NCBI GenBank assembly: GCA_002405915.1
Contig: DHMS01000035.1
Location: forward strand, 40,066-88,822
Source of the DNA: Christensenella sp. UBA4636
GTDB lineage: Bacteria; Bacillota; Clostridia; Christensenellales; Borkfalkiaceae
Length of the DNA: 48,757 bases
Direction of reading: 5' to 3'
Shown: in pieces, positions 7,950 to 15,589 of the stretch
How positions within the stretch are numbered: position 1 is the first letter of the stretch
Layout: each line of letters begins with the position of its first letter
Program-made: the position numbers and the translations under genes
Notes under the pieces: model-generated
Seen by the model: only the letters and a program-made list of their open reading frames with translations
Told to the model about the DNA's origin: nothing
Database searches by the model: none

Positions 7950-8972
7950 ATGGACGGAATTCAAATAACCGGTAAAAAAACGCTCGAAACAATTTCCAAA
8001 AAGGAACTCTTCGACAGCGTTGACAGTGCAAAAATAAAAATAACGAAGGCTTTGTTTTTGCGTGAAGACTTTAACACGCTTAGCGGCGACCCGCGCGCCG
8101 TCTACCCCGTTATCCCCGCAAGGGTTGGGATAGGCAAAGTCGTGGAAACGTGCGGCAACGAAGTTTTCGGCATAGAACGCGGCGTTCGCGTTTTCCCGCA
8201 CCCGGAAATTCCTTGCGGAAAGTGTTCGGAATGCGCTAAGGGAGACGACGCCCACTGCTCGGCTTTCAACGTCGCGGGCAAAACGATGGACGGCTTTTTG
8301 CGCGACTTCGCGATTTTCCCCGACGACGCGATATCCATTCTTCCGCCCAGCGTTTCCGATAACGACGCGCTCTTTATCGACCACGTTGCCCTCTGCGATA
8401 ACGTCATAGACGCGATAAACCTTCAAAAGGGCGAACACGTCGTGATAGTCGGCGGCGACGCGCTCGGCATAATTCTTGCTCAGCTCGTAATTTACTATCA
8501 AGGCGTACCTATCCTTGTAGACAACAACGACAATAATATAATAATCGCAAAAAACGCGGGCGTATATTATACGCTTTTCGCGGACAACAGAATCGACCAA
8601 AACGTTTCGGAACTCACCGGCGCGAGGCTTGCTAAGAAAGTAGTTTATATGACGGGATCAAACCTTAACACGGACATAGCGTTAAAACTTGCCGGGCAGA
8701 ACGCCACCGTTTGCTTCGCGGGCTTCGGCACTCCGTCGATAAAAGTAAACTTCAATACGGCGCTCGTAAAACAGCTCAACTTCAAGTGCGTCACCAACGG
8801 CTACGGCAACATAGAATCGGCAATTAACCTTATCGCAAATAAAGCTATAGACGCAAGCGTATTCTCAATTCCTCAAGTCAAAAAAGGCGCGGCTATGGAA
8901 AAGATAAAGGAGATGAGCGAGAATCAAGACTTTTCCGCTTGTTCCGGCATGCTCGTCATAGACGTAGAATAA
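7950..8972 (+). CDS. zinc-type medium-chain dehydrogenase, catalytic zinc site missing
   Basis: A 340-residue medium-chain dehydrogenase/reductase. The structural zinc lobe is intact (four cysteines in PCGKCSECAKGDDAHC near residue 90). The Rossmann segment is VVIVGGDALGIILAQL near residue 170, with an acidic end of the second strand (VDNND) that would favour NAD. The usual catalytic zinc ligands are not seen: the GHE position reads PARVG, and no cysteine stands where CGSD normally does. Substrate unknown; a non-zinc reductase or a subfamily with altered chemistry is possible. ATG at 7950 follows GGGAG; an upstream in-frame ATG would lie over the promoter. Confidence 0.8.
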   Translation: MDGIQITGKKTLETISKKELFDSVDSAKIKITKALFLREDFNTLSGDPRAVYPVIPARVGIGKVVETCGNEVFGIERGVRVFPHPEIPCGKCSECAKGDDAHCSAFNVAGKTMDGFLRDFAIFPDDAISILPPSVSDNDALFIDHVALCDNVIDAINLQKGEHVVIVGGDALGIILAQLVIYYQGVPILVDNNDNNIIIAKNAGVYYTLFADNRIDQNVSELTGARLAKKVVYMTGSNLNTDIALKLAGQNATVCFAGFGTPSIKVNFNTALVKQLNFKCVTNGYGNIESAINLIANKAIDASVFSIPQVKKGAAMEKIKEMSENQDFSACSGMLVIDVE

Positions 8973-8977
8973 ACTTC

Positions 8978-9004
8978 GGGGCTTAAAGCGTAAGCCCCTT
9001 TTAA
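8978..9004 (+). terminator. intrinsic terminator after dehydrogenase
   Basis: 8-bp stem GGGGCTTA/TAAGCCCC with a 5-nt loop, then TTTT. Followed directly by rdgB. Confidence 0.8.
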
Positions 9005-9025
9005 CTTGAAACGTATAGGTATAAT

Positions 9026-9601
9026 ATGCAAAAACTCATCGTCGCCTCTTCGAACAAGGGTAAGTTAAGCGAAATCGCCGAAATTTTAAAGGGCAAGTAC
9101 GAAGTTTTGCCTATGTCCGAAATAGGCTTTACCGCCGACATAGAAGAAACGGGTTCCACCTTCGAAGAAAATTCTTATATAAAAGCAAAAGCCGTTTACG
9201 ATTTTTGCCGCCTCGCCGCGCTTGCAGACGACAGCGGACTTATGGTCGACTGCTTAAACGGCGCGCCCGGGGTTTATTCCGCAAGATACGCGGGTGAGCG
9301 ACACTCAACGCCCGCAAACAACGCGCTTTTGTTAAAGAATATGCAAGGCGAAACAAACAGAAAAGCAAAATTCGTTTCGGTCGTCACGCTTATTAAAGAG
9401 GACGGCTCCGTCGTGACCGCCCGCGGCGAAACATTCGGCTCGATTTTAGAAGAGCCGCGCGGAACCAACGGTTTCGGATACGACCCGCTTTTTTACAGCG
9501 ACGATTTGGGCGTTTCTTTCGGCGAAGCCTCGCAAGAAGAAAAAGACAAAGTAAGCCACCGCGCAAGAGCCTTAGCCGCCCTTGCCGAAAAACTCGGATA
9601 A
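9026..9601 (+). CDS. rdgB: XTP/dITP diphosphatase (RdgB/HAM1)
   Basis: A 191-residue house-cleaning pyrophosphatase that hydrolyses dITP, ITP and XTP to monophosphates to keep deaminated purines out of DNA and RNA. Family motifs: N-terminal ASSNKGKLSEI, FEENSYIKA near residue 50, the metal-binding ADDSGLMVDCLNGAPGVYS near residue 70, and GTNGFGYDPLF near residue 145. Full length. It follows a terminator closely, so it needs either read-through or a promoter near 9,005-9,020 (TATAAT-like bases are present). A metallophosphoesterase gene follows 35 nt downstream, a common pairing. Confidence 0.95.
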   Translation: MQKLIVASSNKGKLSEIAEILKGKYEVLPMSEIGFTADIEETGSTFEENSYIKAKAVYDFCRLAALADDSGLMVDCLNGAPGVYSARYAGERHSTPANNALLLKNMQGETNRKAKFVSVVTLIKEDGSVVTARGETFGSILEEPRGTNGFGYDPLFYSDDLGVSFGEASQEEKDKVSHRARALAALAEKLG

Positions 9602-9636
9602 AACATTAAAAATCAAAAAAAAAGGAAAGAGACCGC

Positions 9637-10128
9637 ATGAAAACAGCACTCGTATTTTCAGACAGCCACGGCAACACCACGGTTTTGCGCAGACTTGCAG
9701 ACGTCGCGCGCGAAACCGATTACATAATCTTTTGCGGAGACGGATTAAGCGACCTTAACGTTTTCCCTAACGACGTTCGAGCAAAAACCATCGCCGTCGC
9801 CGGCAATTGCGACTTTACGCTCGATAGAGATATGGACGAAAAAGTCGTCGAAATCGAAAAAACTAAAATTTACGTCACGCACGGTCACAAATTCGACACC
9901 AAGAGCGGCACCGACCGCGTCCTCGCCCGCGCCAAAGAACTCGGCTGCACCGTCGCTTTCTACGGACATACTCACGAACAAAAGGAAGAAGTCGTTGACG
10001 GCGTAACGCTTTTCTGTCCCGGCACGATACAAAGGTTTTCCAAAGTCAAAACCTACGCCTATATCGTGTTTTACAACGATAAAATGATTACCAAAGTAAT
10101 GTCCAATGAGCTTTTGAACGATTATTAA
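9637..10128 (+). CDS. YfcE/MJ0936-type metallophosphoesterase
   Basis: A 163-residue calcineurin-like phosphodiesterase. All metal-binding blocks are visible: FSDSHGN (residues 8-14), FCGDG near residue 32, AGNCDF near residue 55, VTHGHKFD near residue 80 and YGHTHE near residue 108. Short members of this family hydrolyse phosphodiester substrates in vitro; the natural substrate is unknown. GGAAAG ribosome site. Probably co-transcribed with rdgB. Confidence 0.9.
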   Translation: MKTALVFSDSHGNTTVLRRLADVARETDYIIFCGDGLSDLNVFPNDVRAKTIAVAGNCDFTLDRDMDEKVVEIEKTKIYVTHGHKFDTKSGTDRVLARAKELGCTVAFYGHTHEQKEEVVDGVTLFCPGTIQRFSKVKTYAYIVFYNDKMITKVMSNELLNDY

Positions 10129-10221
10129 GCTTTTTTTCACTCTCTAAACAGCCATAGAAAAGTTAAACGCAAAAGAATATTAAAATTTTATAAAATCTTT
10201 TGTAAAAAAAGCGAAATTCGT

Positions 10222-10250
10222 TTGACAATAAAATTCCGACTTGCTATAAT
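10222..10250 (+). promoter_or_regulatory. promoter of the tRNA cluster
   Basis: TTGACA (10222-10227), 17-nt spacer, TATAAT (10245-10250): consensus at all twelve positions, 20 nt before the first tRNA. Confidence 0.9.
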
Positions 10251-10270
10251 ATACAAGCATTGTGCGAAGC

Positions 10271-10344
10271 GCGGGTGTAGTTCAATGGTAGAACACCAGC
10301 CTTCCAAGCTGGTTGCGTGGGTCCGATTCCCATCACCCGCTCCA
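10271..10344 (+). tRNA. tRNA-Gly (anticodon UCC)
   Basis: Cloverleaf with acceptor GCGGGTG/CACCCGC, anticodon loop CTTCCAA, encoded CCA. Discriminator U. Confidence 0.96.
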
Positions 10345-10388
10345 TTAGTGGTTCTGGTTTTCGAACACTTTATGCCGCACACTAACTT

Positions 10389-10465
10389 GCGCCTGTAGCT
10401 CAGTCGGATAGAGCAACGGCCTTCTAAGCCGTGTGTCGGGGGTTCGAATCCCTCCAGGCGCGCCA
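10389..10465 (+). tRNA. tRNA-Arg (anticodon UCU)
   Basis: Acceptor GCGCCTG/CAGGCGC, anticodon loop CTTCTAA, discriminator G, encoded CCA. Confidence 0.96.
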
Positions 10466-10492
10466 GCAAATGCTTTAAAGCTTTTGCTTTAT

Positions 10493-10570
10493 GGCGAGAG
10501 TCGCCCAGTTGGTTAGAGCGCCGGATTGTGGTCCCGGAGGTCGTGGGTTCGAACCCCATCTCTCGCCCCA
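10493..10570 (+). tRNA. tRNA-His (anticodon GUG)
   Basis: Acceptor stem of 8 bp including the extra G-1:C73 pair typical of tRNA-His (GGCGAGAG/CTCTCGCC), anticodon loop TTGTGGT, encoded CCA. Confidence 0.96.
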
Positions 10571-10583
10571 TTTAAATTTATAT

Positions 10584-10658
10584 TGGGGTGTCGCCAAGCG
10601 GTAAGGCACGGGATTTTGATTCCCGCATTCGTAGGTTCAAATCCTGCCACCCCAGCCA
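10584..10658 (+). tRNA. tRNA-Gln (anticodon UUG)
   Basis: Acceptor TGGGGTG/CACCCCA, anticodon loop TTTTGAT, discriminator G, encoded CCA. Confidence 0.96.
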
Positions 10659-10683
10659 AAAACCTCTTTTAAAGAGGAAATTT

Positions 10684-10759
10684 GGTCCATTAGCTCAGGC
10701 GGTAGAGCACGTGACTTTTAATCACGGTGTCCGGAGTTCGAGTCTCCGATGGATCACCA
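10684..10759 (+). tRNA. tRNA-Lys (anticodon UUU)
   Basis: Acceptor GGTCCAT/ATGGATC (one G-U pair), anticodon loop CTTTTAA, discriminator A, encoded CCA. Confidence 0.95.
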
Positions 10760-10766
10760 AATAAAC

Positions 10767-10842
10767 GCACCTTTAGCTCAGTTGGTAGAGCAACTGACTC
10801 TTAATCAGTGGGTCCGGGGTTCGAGTCCCCGAAGGTGCACCA
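10767..10842 (+). tRNA. tRNA-Lys (anticodon CUU)
   Basis: Acceptor GCACCTT/AAGGTGC, anticodon loop CTCTTAA, discriminator A, encoded CCA. The 148-nt gap that follows is purine-rich before tRNA-Leu and shows no gene. Confidence 0.95.
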
Positions 10843-10990
10843 CCGTTACCCTGTTTCTGCAACACTTTGCGGGGGCAGGATAAATTTTTATTGTAGGGAT
10901 TTCATTCCTTACCCCCCCAGAATTAACCCTTTAAGCGTGAATTCGAAAGAGAATAAAAAGAACAAGAAAAAAGAAAAAGAAAAAAAGAAT

Positions 10991-11074
10991 GCGGGTGTGG
11001 CGAAACTGGCAGACGCGTAAGACTTAGGATCTTATGCCCACGGCGTGGGGGTTCAAGTCCCTTCATCCGCACCA
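10991..11074 (+). tRNA. tRNA-Leu (anticodon UAG), prophage integration target
   Basis: 84-nt class II tRNA: acceptor GCGGGTG/CATCCGC, anticodon loop CTTAGGA, long variable arm, discriminator A, encoded CCA. The T arm 3' half and acceptor are shared with the prophage attachment core, so the phage rebuilds the 3' end on integration and the tRNA stays functional. Confidence 0.96.
11058..11074. other. attL core
   Basis: TCCCTTCATCCGCACCA at the 3' end of tRNA-Leu, repeated at 47515-47531 (17 bp) and, extended by four bases to the left, at 47766-47786 (21 bp). Confidence 0.9.
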
Positions 11075-11080
11075 TATGCA

Positions 11081-11128
11081 AAAAACCCCCGAAAAAGTGG
11101 TTTTTAAGCCACTATCGGGGGCTTTTTC
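11081..11128. terminator. bidirectional terminator at prophage left end
   Basis: Stem CCCCCGA/TCGGGGG (11086-11092 with 11115-11121) plus inner AGTGG/CCACT, with T-runs on both strands. It can end both the tRNA transcript and the leftward late operon, insulating host and phage. Confidence 0.8.
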
Positions 11129-11190
11129 TGCTATTTTTTGCCTATTTTTTAGGGCTTTGTAGCCGTATGTAGGTGTATTAAGTTGTAAAA

Positions 11191-11248
11191 TGTTACTAAA
11201 TTTTGTTACTAAAAAATTTAGAAAATTGTTGCTAAATTTGTTACTAAA
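11191..11248 (+). repeat. integrase arm-type repeats, left end
   Basis: Four direct copies of TGTTACTAAA or TGTTGCTAAA at 11191, 11204, 11227 and 11239. Copies of the same motif near attR (47406, 47429) make them probable arm-binding sites of the integrase. Confidence 0.6.
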
Positions 11249-11251
11249 AAA

Positions 11252-12208
11252 TCAAGCGATTTTGCAACCCTCTTGTTGATACTCTTTCAGTATTCTGTTT
11301 TTGTCCATAGCGACACGCAAGTCCTCTTCTTCGACGACTTTTTCGGCAGAGTTTGCGCCCTCGACAAACTTCCAAAGCGTAAAGCCTACGTCTACAGCGC
11401 ACCCGACGACGATTGACACAACGCGCGTAAGCACTTCTTCGGCGGCTACCTCGTCAAACGACAAGGAAAACGAGCCTATAAGAAGCGCGACTATTATTGT
11501 GCCGATTAAGAGCGAACCTATTTTGCCCGCGCTGTTTGCGCCTACGTTTGTACGAGTCTTTAAAAAGTCGTAGTCTTCTTTGTCGCCTCTGCTCGCTCCG
11601 AAGTCGTGCGTGTAAATATGGTAAGCTTTTACGTTAAGACTTTCGACGGCGGAGCAGTATTCGTCTGTTAACAAATATTGTAAGTTCTCTTTGTCTTTTA
11701 TATATTGTAAAGCTTTCTTTTTCAGTTTTGTCGTAGAGAGGTGCTGTTCGTCGCCGTCGGCGGCGTATCTCAATACGTTTACGTCTGCATTCTTTTCGAG
11801 CTTGGCAAGCTTCTTGTTAACTTTTGCCCGCCATGCGGCTATCTTTATGCGGTCGTTTATTTTCTGTATAAAGATTTCGAACTCCGCCGTTATGTTCGGC
11901 ATAATTTGCCTATTCTCTTCTAAAAGATTATTCAATGTGACATTATCTGCCTTTACTTTGCGATAACGTGTGCGTAGCCCGAGCGTACCCGCAAGGGTGT
12001 AGGCTAAAAGTCTGCACCCCGCGTGATACCAATAATCGGGGTTTCCGAGATTATCGCTCTTTTTTATGACGAATATCTCAAACACGCCGAGCAAAAGGCA
12101 AATTATGATTAGAATAAAATAATCGAGCAGTCGCTCCTTAACGAAACCGACTGCACGCTTAGGCTTCGGCATAAACCTTTCGACGGGTTCCTTAATATCG
12201 AGTTTCAT
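11252..12208 (-). CDS. phage membrane protein, unknown
   Basis: 318 residues. Helix around 30-50 (LLDYFILIIICLLLGVFEIF), a second weaker one near 70-85, a cytoplasmic-looking helical middle, and a C-terminal pair (IGSLLIGTIIVALLIGSFSL and VVSIVVGCAVDVGFTLW). Ends in charged sequence. No family recognised. Last gene of the late operon, 3 nt after 12212-12688; GGAG ribosome site. Its position where lysis genes often lie makes a role in lysis or in host membrane alteration possible, but nothing in the sequence proves it. Confidence 0.75.
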   Translation of the reverse strand: MKLDIKEPVERFMPKPKRAVGFVKERLLDYFILIIICLLLGVFEIFVIKKSDNLGNPDYWYHAGCRLLAYTLAGTLGLRTRYRKVKADNVTLNNLLEENRQIMPNITAEFEIFIQKINDRIKIAAWRAKVNKKLAKLEKNADVNVLRYAADGDEQHLSTTKLKKKALQYIKDKENLQYLLTDEYCSAVESLNVKAYHIYTHDFGASRGDKEDYDFLKTRTNVGANSAGKIGSLLIGTIIVALLIGSFSLSFDEVAAEEVLTRVVSIVVGCAVDVGFTLWKFVEGANSAEKVVEEEDLRVAMDKNRILKEYQQEGCKIA

Positions 12209-12211
12209 TGT

Positions 12212-12688
12212 TTACTCCTTGCTTTCTTCGTCCTCGCGCGTAAAATTCCACCCGTACGCTTCAAGCCATGCTTGTTTGTCGGGTATCGCCGGGGACGTGT
12301 TTTTTACTTTCTCGCCGTCAACCGTTTTATATGAGTGTTCGGCGTACACGTCGCCGACTACCGATATAAAGGACGAGAGAAGCCCCGCCGCAAACGATAC
12401 GCCCGTAATGAGAATAATTTGGTCGGCTATGAATTGCATAAGGATAGCAAATATAAAGAGCGTTCCCGAAAGGCTCATAAGCATACGCTTCTTAAAAAGC
12501 GACAGTATTTGCTCCTTGAACGCAAGAAAAACAAACCCCATAAGAACAAAACCCCAAAAGCCGACTATTCCGCCCTCTTGCTTATACGCGTTGTAATTCA
12601 CAAAGAACAGCACCGCCATAGGTATGGCGTAAGCTATAAAGGCATAAAGCCGATATAGCTTACATTTTCCCGAGTTTGTAAGTTTCAT
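12212..12688 (-). CDS. phage membrane protein, four helices
   Basis: 158 residues with about four membrane helices (LYAFIAYAIPMAVLFFVNY, VGFWGFVLMGFVFLAF, LSGTLFIFAILMQFIADQII, VSFAAGLLSSFISVVG) and an acidic C-terminus. Holin-like in size and helix content but without a known holin signature. GGGGGTG ribosome site overlapping the end of the upstream gene. Confidence 0.7.
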   Translation of the reverse strand: MKLTNSGKCKLYRLYAFIAYAIPMAVLFFVNYNAYKQEGGIVGFWGFVLMGFVFLAFKEQILSLFKKRMLMSLSGTLFIFAILMQFIADQIILITGVSFAAGLLSSFISVVGDVYAEHSYKTVDGEKVKNTSPAIPDKQAWLEAYGWNFTREDEESKE

Positions 12689-12691
12689 GTC

Positions 12692-13510
12692 TTACACCCC
12701 CATTTCTTCTATTATAGCCTCGGCTTCCTCGCCTTTCGTCTGTCTTATGTAATCTTTAAGCTTGTCGTTTTCTCTCTGCATAGCAACGAGCGTTCCGCGT
12801 TCGGGTGCTTCCGTCAAAGCCGCCATAGCTTCGGGAGATTTTGCCCATACGTTTTGAGCCGCGGATATAAGCGCGTTGATTTTACCTATCGCTACGCTTA
12901 AATCGGTTTCAAGCCCCGCAAGCCCTTTCTCGTTTATTTTAGTTTCCTTTATGAACTTGTCCACGAGTTCGACTTGCTCGTCTTTTACGACCGCTTTAAA
13001 CGCGTCTTTAAGGCTCGGTATATCGGTAGAAGTTAAAAGGGTTTTTAAAGCCTCGTTTTCGTCCTTTATCTGCGTATAAAAGCCTTGTAATTGTCTATAT
13101 TTATTGTTGTTTCGTATCGCGGGAAAAACGCTAAAAACAAACCCTAACAACGCCGTACCCGCGCCCGTTATAAGCGGCAGTATGTTTTTGACGAAATAGT
13201 CCGCATTAGTAAGCGAATTGATTTTCGCCGTAAGCTCTGCAATCTTGTCGAGAAGCCCGCTCTCGGTCGTGTCGAGGTTGTCGCCTACTTGCGTATCGTT
13301 GCCCGACGTTTCGGTCTGTTCGCCGCTTGAAGTTTCGTTTTTCTCGTCGCTTGACGTTTCATTCTGTTCGTCGCTTGACTGCCCCGACTGCTCGGTCTGT
13401 TCGTCGCCGACTTCTTCCGCATAAACGGGCTTGAAGTTAAGCGAAACGGAAAGTGCTATAGCCACCGCAAAAACGGCGATAAGTGCAAAAAATGTCTTTT
13501 TGATTTTCAT
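12692..13510 (-). CDS. phage secreted or membrane-anchored protein with Ser/Glu repeat
   Basis: 272 residues. Residues 1-31 are a signal peptide (KIKKTFFALIAVFAVAIALS, cleavage after VYA). Then a low-complexity acidic stretch with a short repeat (SSDEQNET, SSDEKNET, SSGEQTET), a membrane helix near 110-130 (ILPLITGAGTALLGFVFSVF), and a long helical domain with coiled-coil character. No enzymatic motif. First of three adjacent membrane-associated genes at the end of the late operon. It might act in lysis (spanin-like or holin-like) or as a lysogenic conversion factor. Confidence 0.7.
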   Translation of the reverse strand: MKIKKTFFALIAVFAVAIALSVSLNFKPVYAEEVGDEQTEQSGQSSDEQNETSSDEKNETSSGEQTETSGNDTQVGDNLDTTESGLLDKIAELTAKINSLTNADYFVKNILPLITGAGTALLGFVFSVFPAIRNNNKYRQLQGFYTQIKDENEALKTLLTSTDIPSLKDAFKAVVKDEQVELVDKFIKETKINEKGLAGLETDLSVAIGKINALISAAQNVWAKSPEAMAALTEAPERGTLVAMQRENDKLKDYIRQTKGEEAEAIIEEMGV

Positions 13511-13524
13511 AATAAATCGCTCCT

Positions 13525-13902
13525 TTAAAGAATTATTTTTGTTGCCTCTTCGAGGGCTTCTATACGGGTTAAAATGTCGTTTAGCTCGTCGTACGCATAA
13601 AGTTGTTCGTCAATCTCTTTAAGCTTTATAGGGCTTATGTTCCACACCTTAACGGGGTCGTCGTCAACGTACAACGTAACGCGAACTAAAAGCCGCCCCG
13701 CGTTCATAAATTCGTCGGGAACGGCAAATTGCTTTTTAAAGTCGTAACGTTTTTCAAGCGCACCGTTTTTTAGCGTGATTACCGCTTCGGAAAGGTCGTA
13801 AACGCTCTTAAAGTTTAAGACGAGCGTTTTATCTTCCGTTTGTACAAAAGTAGAAGAAGAGAGGGACGCGCCCTCTCTTCCGAGTATTATTGTTGCTTTC
13901 AT
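13525..13902 (-). CDS. phage protein, unknown (tail or fibre associated)
   Basis: 125 residues, MKATIILGREGASLSSSTFV at the start, beta-rich, ending in a short coiled coil (LNDILTRIEALEEATKIIL). Such a C-terminal trimer-forming helix suggests a structural or fibre-tip protein. ATG at 13902 follows AAGGAG, directly after the terminator of the effector-like cassette. Confidence 0.65.
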   Translation of the reverse strand: MKATIILGREGASLSSSTFVQTEDKTLVLNFKSVYDLSEAVITLKNGALEKRYDFKKQFAVPDEFMNAGRLLVRVTLYVDDDPVKVWNISPIKLKEIDEQLYAYDELNDILTRIEALEEATKIIL

Positions 13903-13925
13903 TGTCAGCTCCTTAAATTTTTGCA

Positions 13926-13951
13926 TAAAAAAAGCAGAGGGTTGCTCTGCT
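13926..13951 (-). terminator. cassette-type terminator, copy 1
   Basis: Minus strand stem AGCAGAG/CTCTGCT (13933-13939 with 13945-13951), then seven T. Nearly the same hairpin follows the acidic genes at 32045 and 43252. Confidence 0.85.
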
Positions 13952-13959
13952 GATGAGTG

Positions 13960-14241
13960 TTATTCTTCGTCTTCGTCGATATCGTCTTCGCTCAAATCGT
14001 AGCCGTACTTAGCTTCGAGCGCGTCGCCGAAATGAGATAATTTTAAATAGTCGAGATATGCGCGATAACAATCGGGGTTTTCCTCGTCGTCGGCGTTTGC
14101 GTAGTCGATATTGTTTTCTTTTATGAAGTCGATAACCTCTTGCTCCTTGCCTAACCTCTTTGCGGTTCCGTATATCCAACCGCGGCGGCTCGGACTGCCG
14201 ACTTTGTTGAGTAAAGCTTCCAATTCTTCAAGTTTTGTCAT
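13960..14241 (-). CDS. acidic partner (candidate immunity/antitoxin), copy 1
   Basis: 93 residues, strongly acidic, mostly helical: TKLEELEALLNKVGSPSRR at the N-terminus, ANADDEENPD in the middle, SEDDIDEDEE at the end. Clear paralogue of 43252-43527 (same order, GSPSR, NNID.ANADDEENPD and DDIDE blocks conserved). Its ATG overlaps the stop of the upstream gene by 4 nt, so the two are translationally coupled. Small size, acidity and coupling to a basic partner fit an immunity protein or antitoxin; this is inference. Confidence 0.75.
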   Translation of the reverse strand: MTKLEELEALLNKVGSPSRRGWIYGTAKRLGKEQEVIDFIKENNIDYANADDEENPDCYRAYLDYLKLSHFGDALEAKYGYDLSEDDIDEDEE

Positions 14242-14561
14242 ATCTTCGTCCTCGATAAAATTATGTAATCATAGTCTTTGTCTTGTCCGAATAAAGCAAT
14301 TTTATACTTATACCCGGAAACAAAAACTTCGACTTCGCACTCACCTTGCCATTCAAGCTTTTTTCGGTTCGTGCTTAACGTATTAAACACCGCGCTTGTT
14401 ATAGCCTTAGTTTTGCGAAAGCGGGGCATATCTGCCCGCGTTATCTCGCTATACCTTGCATTCACCCGAAACTCTTTCTTGTCGGGGTTTCTACCCGCGT
14501 TTCCTTTCTCGGCAAACTTGCCGTCACCGTCGCGCGGGTGGTCTTCTTCGTGCCATACCAT
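14238..14561 (-). CDS. HPRD-tag effector-like protein, copy 1
   Basis: 107 residues. Residues 1-20 carry the tag HEEDHPRDGDGKFAEKG, followed by KEFRVNARYSEITRAD (about 29-44) and a C-terminal domain with TSAVFNTLSTNRKKLE, VFVSGYKYKIALFG and DYDYIILSRTKI. The tag is shared with 21422-21961 and 43524-43853; the C-domain only with 43524-43853. Domain function unknown; a small basic domain paired with an acidic partner suggests a toxin. ATG chosen because the tag starts at once. Confidence 0.75.
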   Translation of the reverse strand: MVWHEEDHPRDGDGKFAEKGNAGRNPDKKEFRVNARYSEITRADMPRFRKTKAITSAVFNTLSTNRKKLEWQGECEVEVFVSGYKYKIALFGQDKDYDYIILSRTKI

Positions 14562-14585
14562 ATTAACACACGCTTACCCTTTTTG

Positions 14586-14915
14586 TCAAGTCAACCATTC
14601 GGGTTTTTGCGGTTTTATTAAAGTCGAGGGCGCGTCCAACCATTCTCGATACCATTTAGAAAGTTCGGCTTTCTGTTCTTCGCTTAATTGCGCGTACCAC
14701 AATTCACCTCTGTTTATTATAGGGAAACATTCGTAAAGTCTCTCTGCTCGCATGATATCCGCCAATTCTTCCGAGCTGACGGGTTCGCATTTTACTATCT
14801 CGTAAACAAGGTCTTTTTCGTTTATATCACGGCAATAGCAGCCTTGTTTATTAAGCCATGTTACTAATTCCGCAGTGTATTCTTCTGCGCGTAATTTTTG
14901 TCCTATTTTATACAT
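14586..14915 (-). CDS. tail fibre-associated small protein (XkdW-like)
   Basis: 109 residues. The C-terminal half (INRGELWYAQLSEEQKAEL then KWYREWLDAP) matches a motif common in small proteins downstream of phage fibres, often taken as fibre chaperones or adhesin assembly proteins. Follows the last fibre gene after 12 nt. Confidence 0.6.
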   Translation of the reverse strand: MYKIGQKLRAEEYTAELVTWLNKQGCYCRDINEKDLVYEIVKCEPVSSEELADIMRAERLYECFPIINRGELWYAQLSEEQKAELSKWYREWLDAPSTLIKPQKPEWLT

Positions 14916-14927
14916 AATAATACCTCG

Positions 14928-15578
14928 TTAAGAAACGGTTATGGTCTTTCCGCGTTTTATGCCCCAAACTCTTATATAATTGATGTACGATTGAACATGC
15001 ACACCTATAGACGTATTGCTTACATAATAAATTCTCGCTCTTGCACCGTCTCTCGTAAGCGAAAGAGTATGTTTTGGGCTTGTATATGTTTTCCACAATT
15101 CAACCGGTAAAAATGCGTGAGCGCAATCGGTATTTGATTCGCTTGTCGATGACGGATTGTCGTCAACGCCCTCAAAATAAAGATATTCATAATTGGATAT
15201 AGGTAAGCTTGAATTTAAGGAAAAAGTAGCTTTTTTCGCACCGTTTATAGATATCCACCCCGAAAGCGCTTCACATTCTACCGCGGGTGAATTACCCGTA
15301 GCACTGTTCTTTTTTGCAAGACTGCCCGTTGCGGGGTTTGTTAATACGTTGCCGACCATAGACAAGCCGCTAAGTGTTATTGCTCCCGTTTTACCGCCGA
15401 TAGAGGCGACACCCGCAGTAGCTCCGCCGACCGTTAAATTGCCCGAGCCTAAAATGCTCGACCCGTTTATGGTTTTTATGTTTGTTCCCGAAACGAGCGT
15501 GTCTTGCTTTTTCTTTATGACGGCTTTAATTTTGCCGTCATAATACTCCAAGCCCGATTGGTCTAAAAATTTGCCCAT
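14928..15578 (-). CDS. tail fibre / receptor-binding protein
   Basis: 216 residues. N-terminus GKFLDQSGLEYYDGKIKA resembles that of the neighbouring fibre (MAKYLDYAGLSHYDEKIKG), a repeated anchor. Then LVSGTNIKTINGSSILGSG, a motif of phage fibres also found near the C-terminus of 15590-16900. The C-terminal half is beta-rich and would be the receptor-facing tip. It is the most distal of three consecutive fibre genes. Confidence 0.8.
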   Translation of the reverse strand: MGKFLDQSGLEYYDGKIKAVIKKKQDTLVSGTNIKTINGSSILGSGNLTVGGATAGVASIGGKTGAITLSGLSMVGNVLTNPATGSLAKKNSATGNSPAVECEALSGWISINGAKKATFSLNSSLPISNYEYLYFEGVDDNPSSTSESNTDCAHAFLPVELWKTYTSPKHTLSLTRDGARARIYYVSNTSIGVHVQSYINYIRVWGIKRGKTITVS

Positions 15579-15589
15579 AAATTACCCCC

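Noticed and set aside
7836..8600. Minus-strand open frame of 254 codons
   Set aside because: Shadow of the dehydrogenase gene and of its promoter region.
10188..10571. A 127-residue minus-strand frame with sequences such as GFEPTTSG and GDGNRTHATS
   Set aside because: It is the well-known spurious translation of the opposite strand of tRNA genes.
10843..10990. Gene in the gap before tRNA-Leu
   Set aside because: Purine-rich sequence and tRNA-derived frames only; no start with ribosome site.
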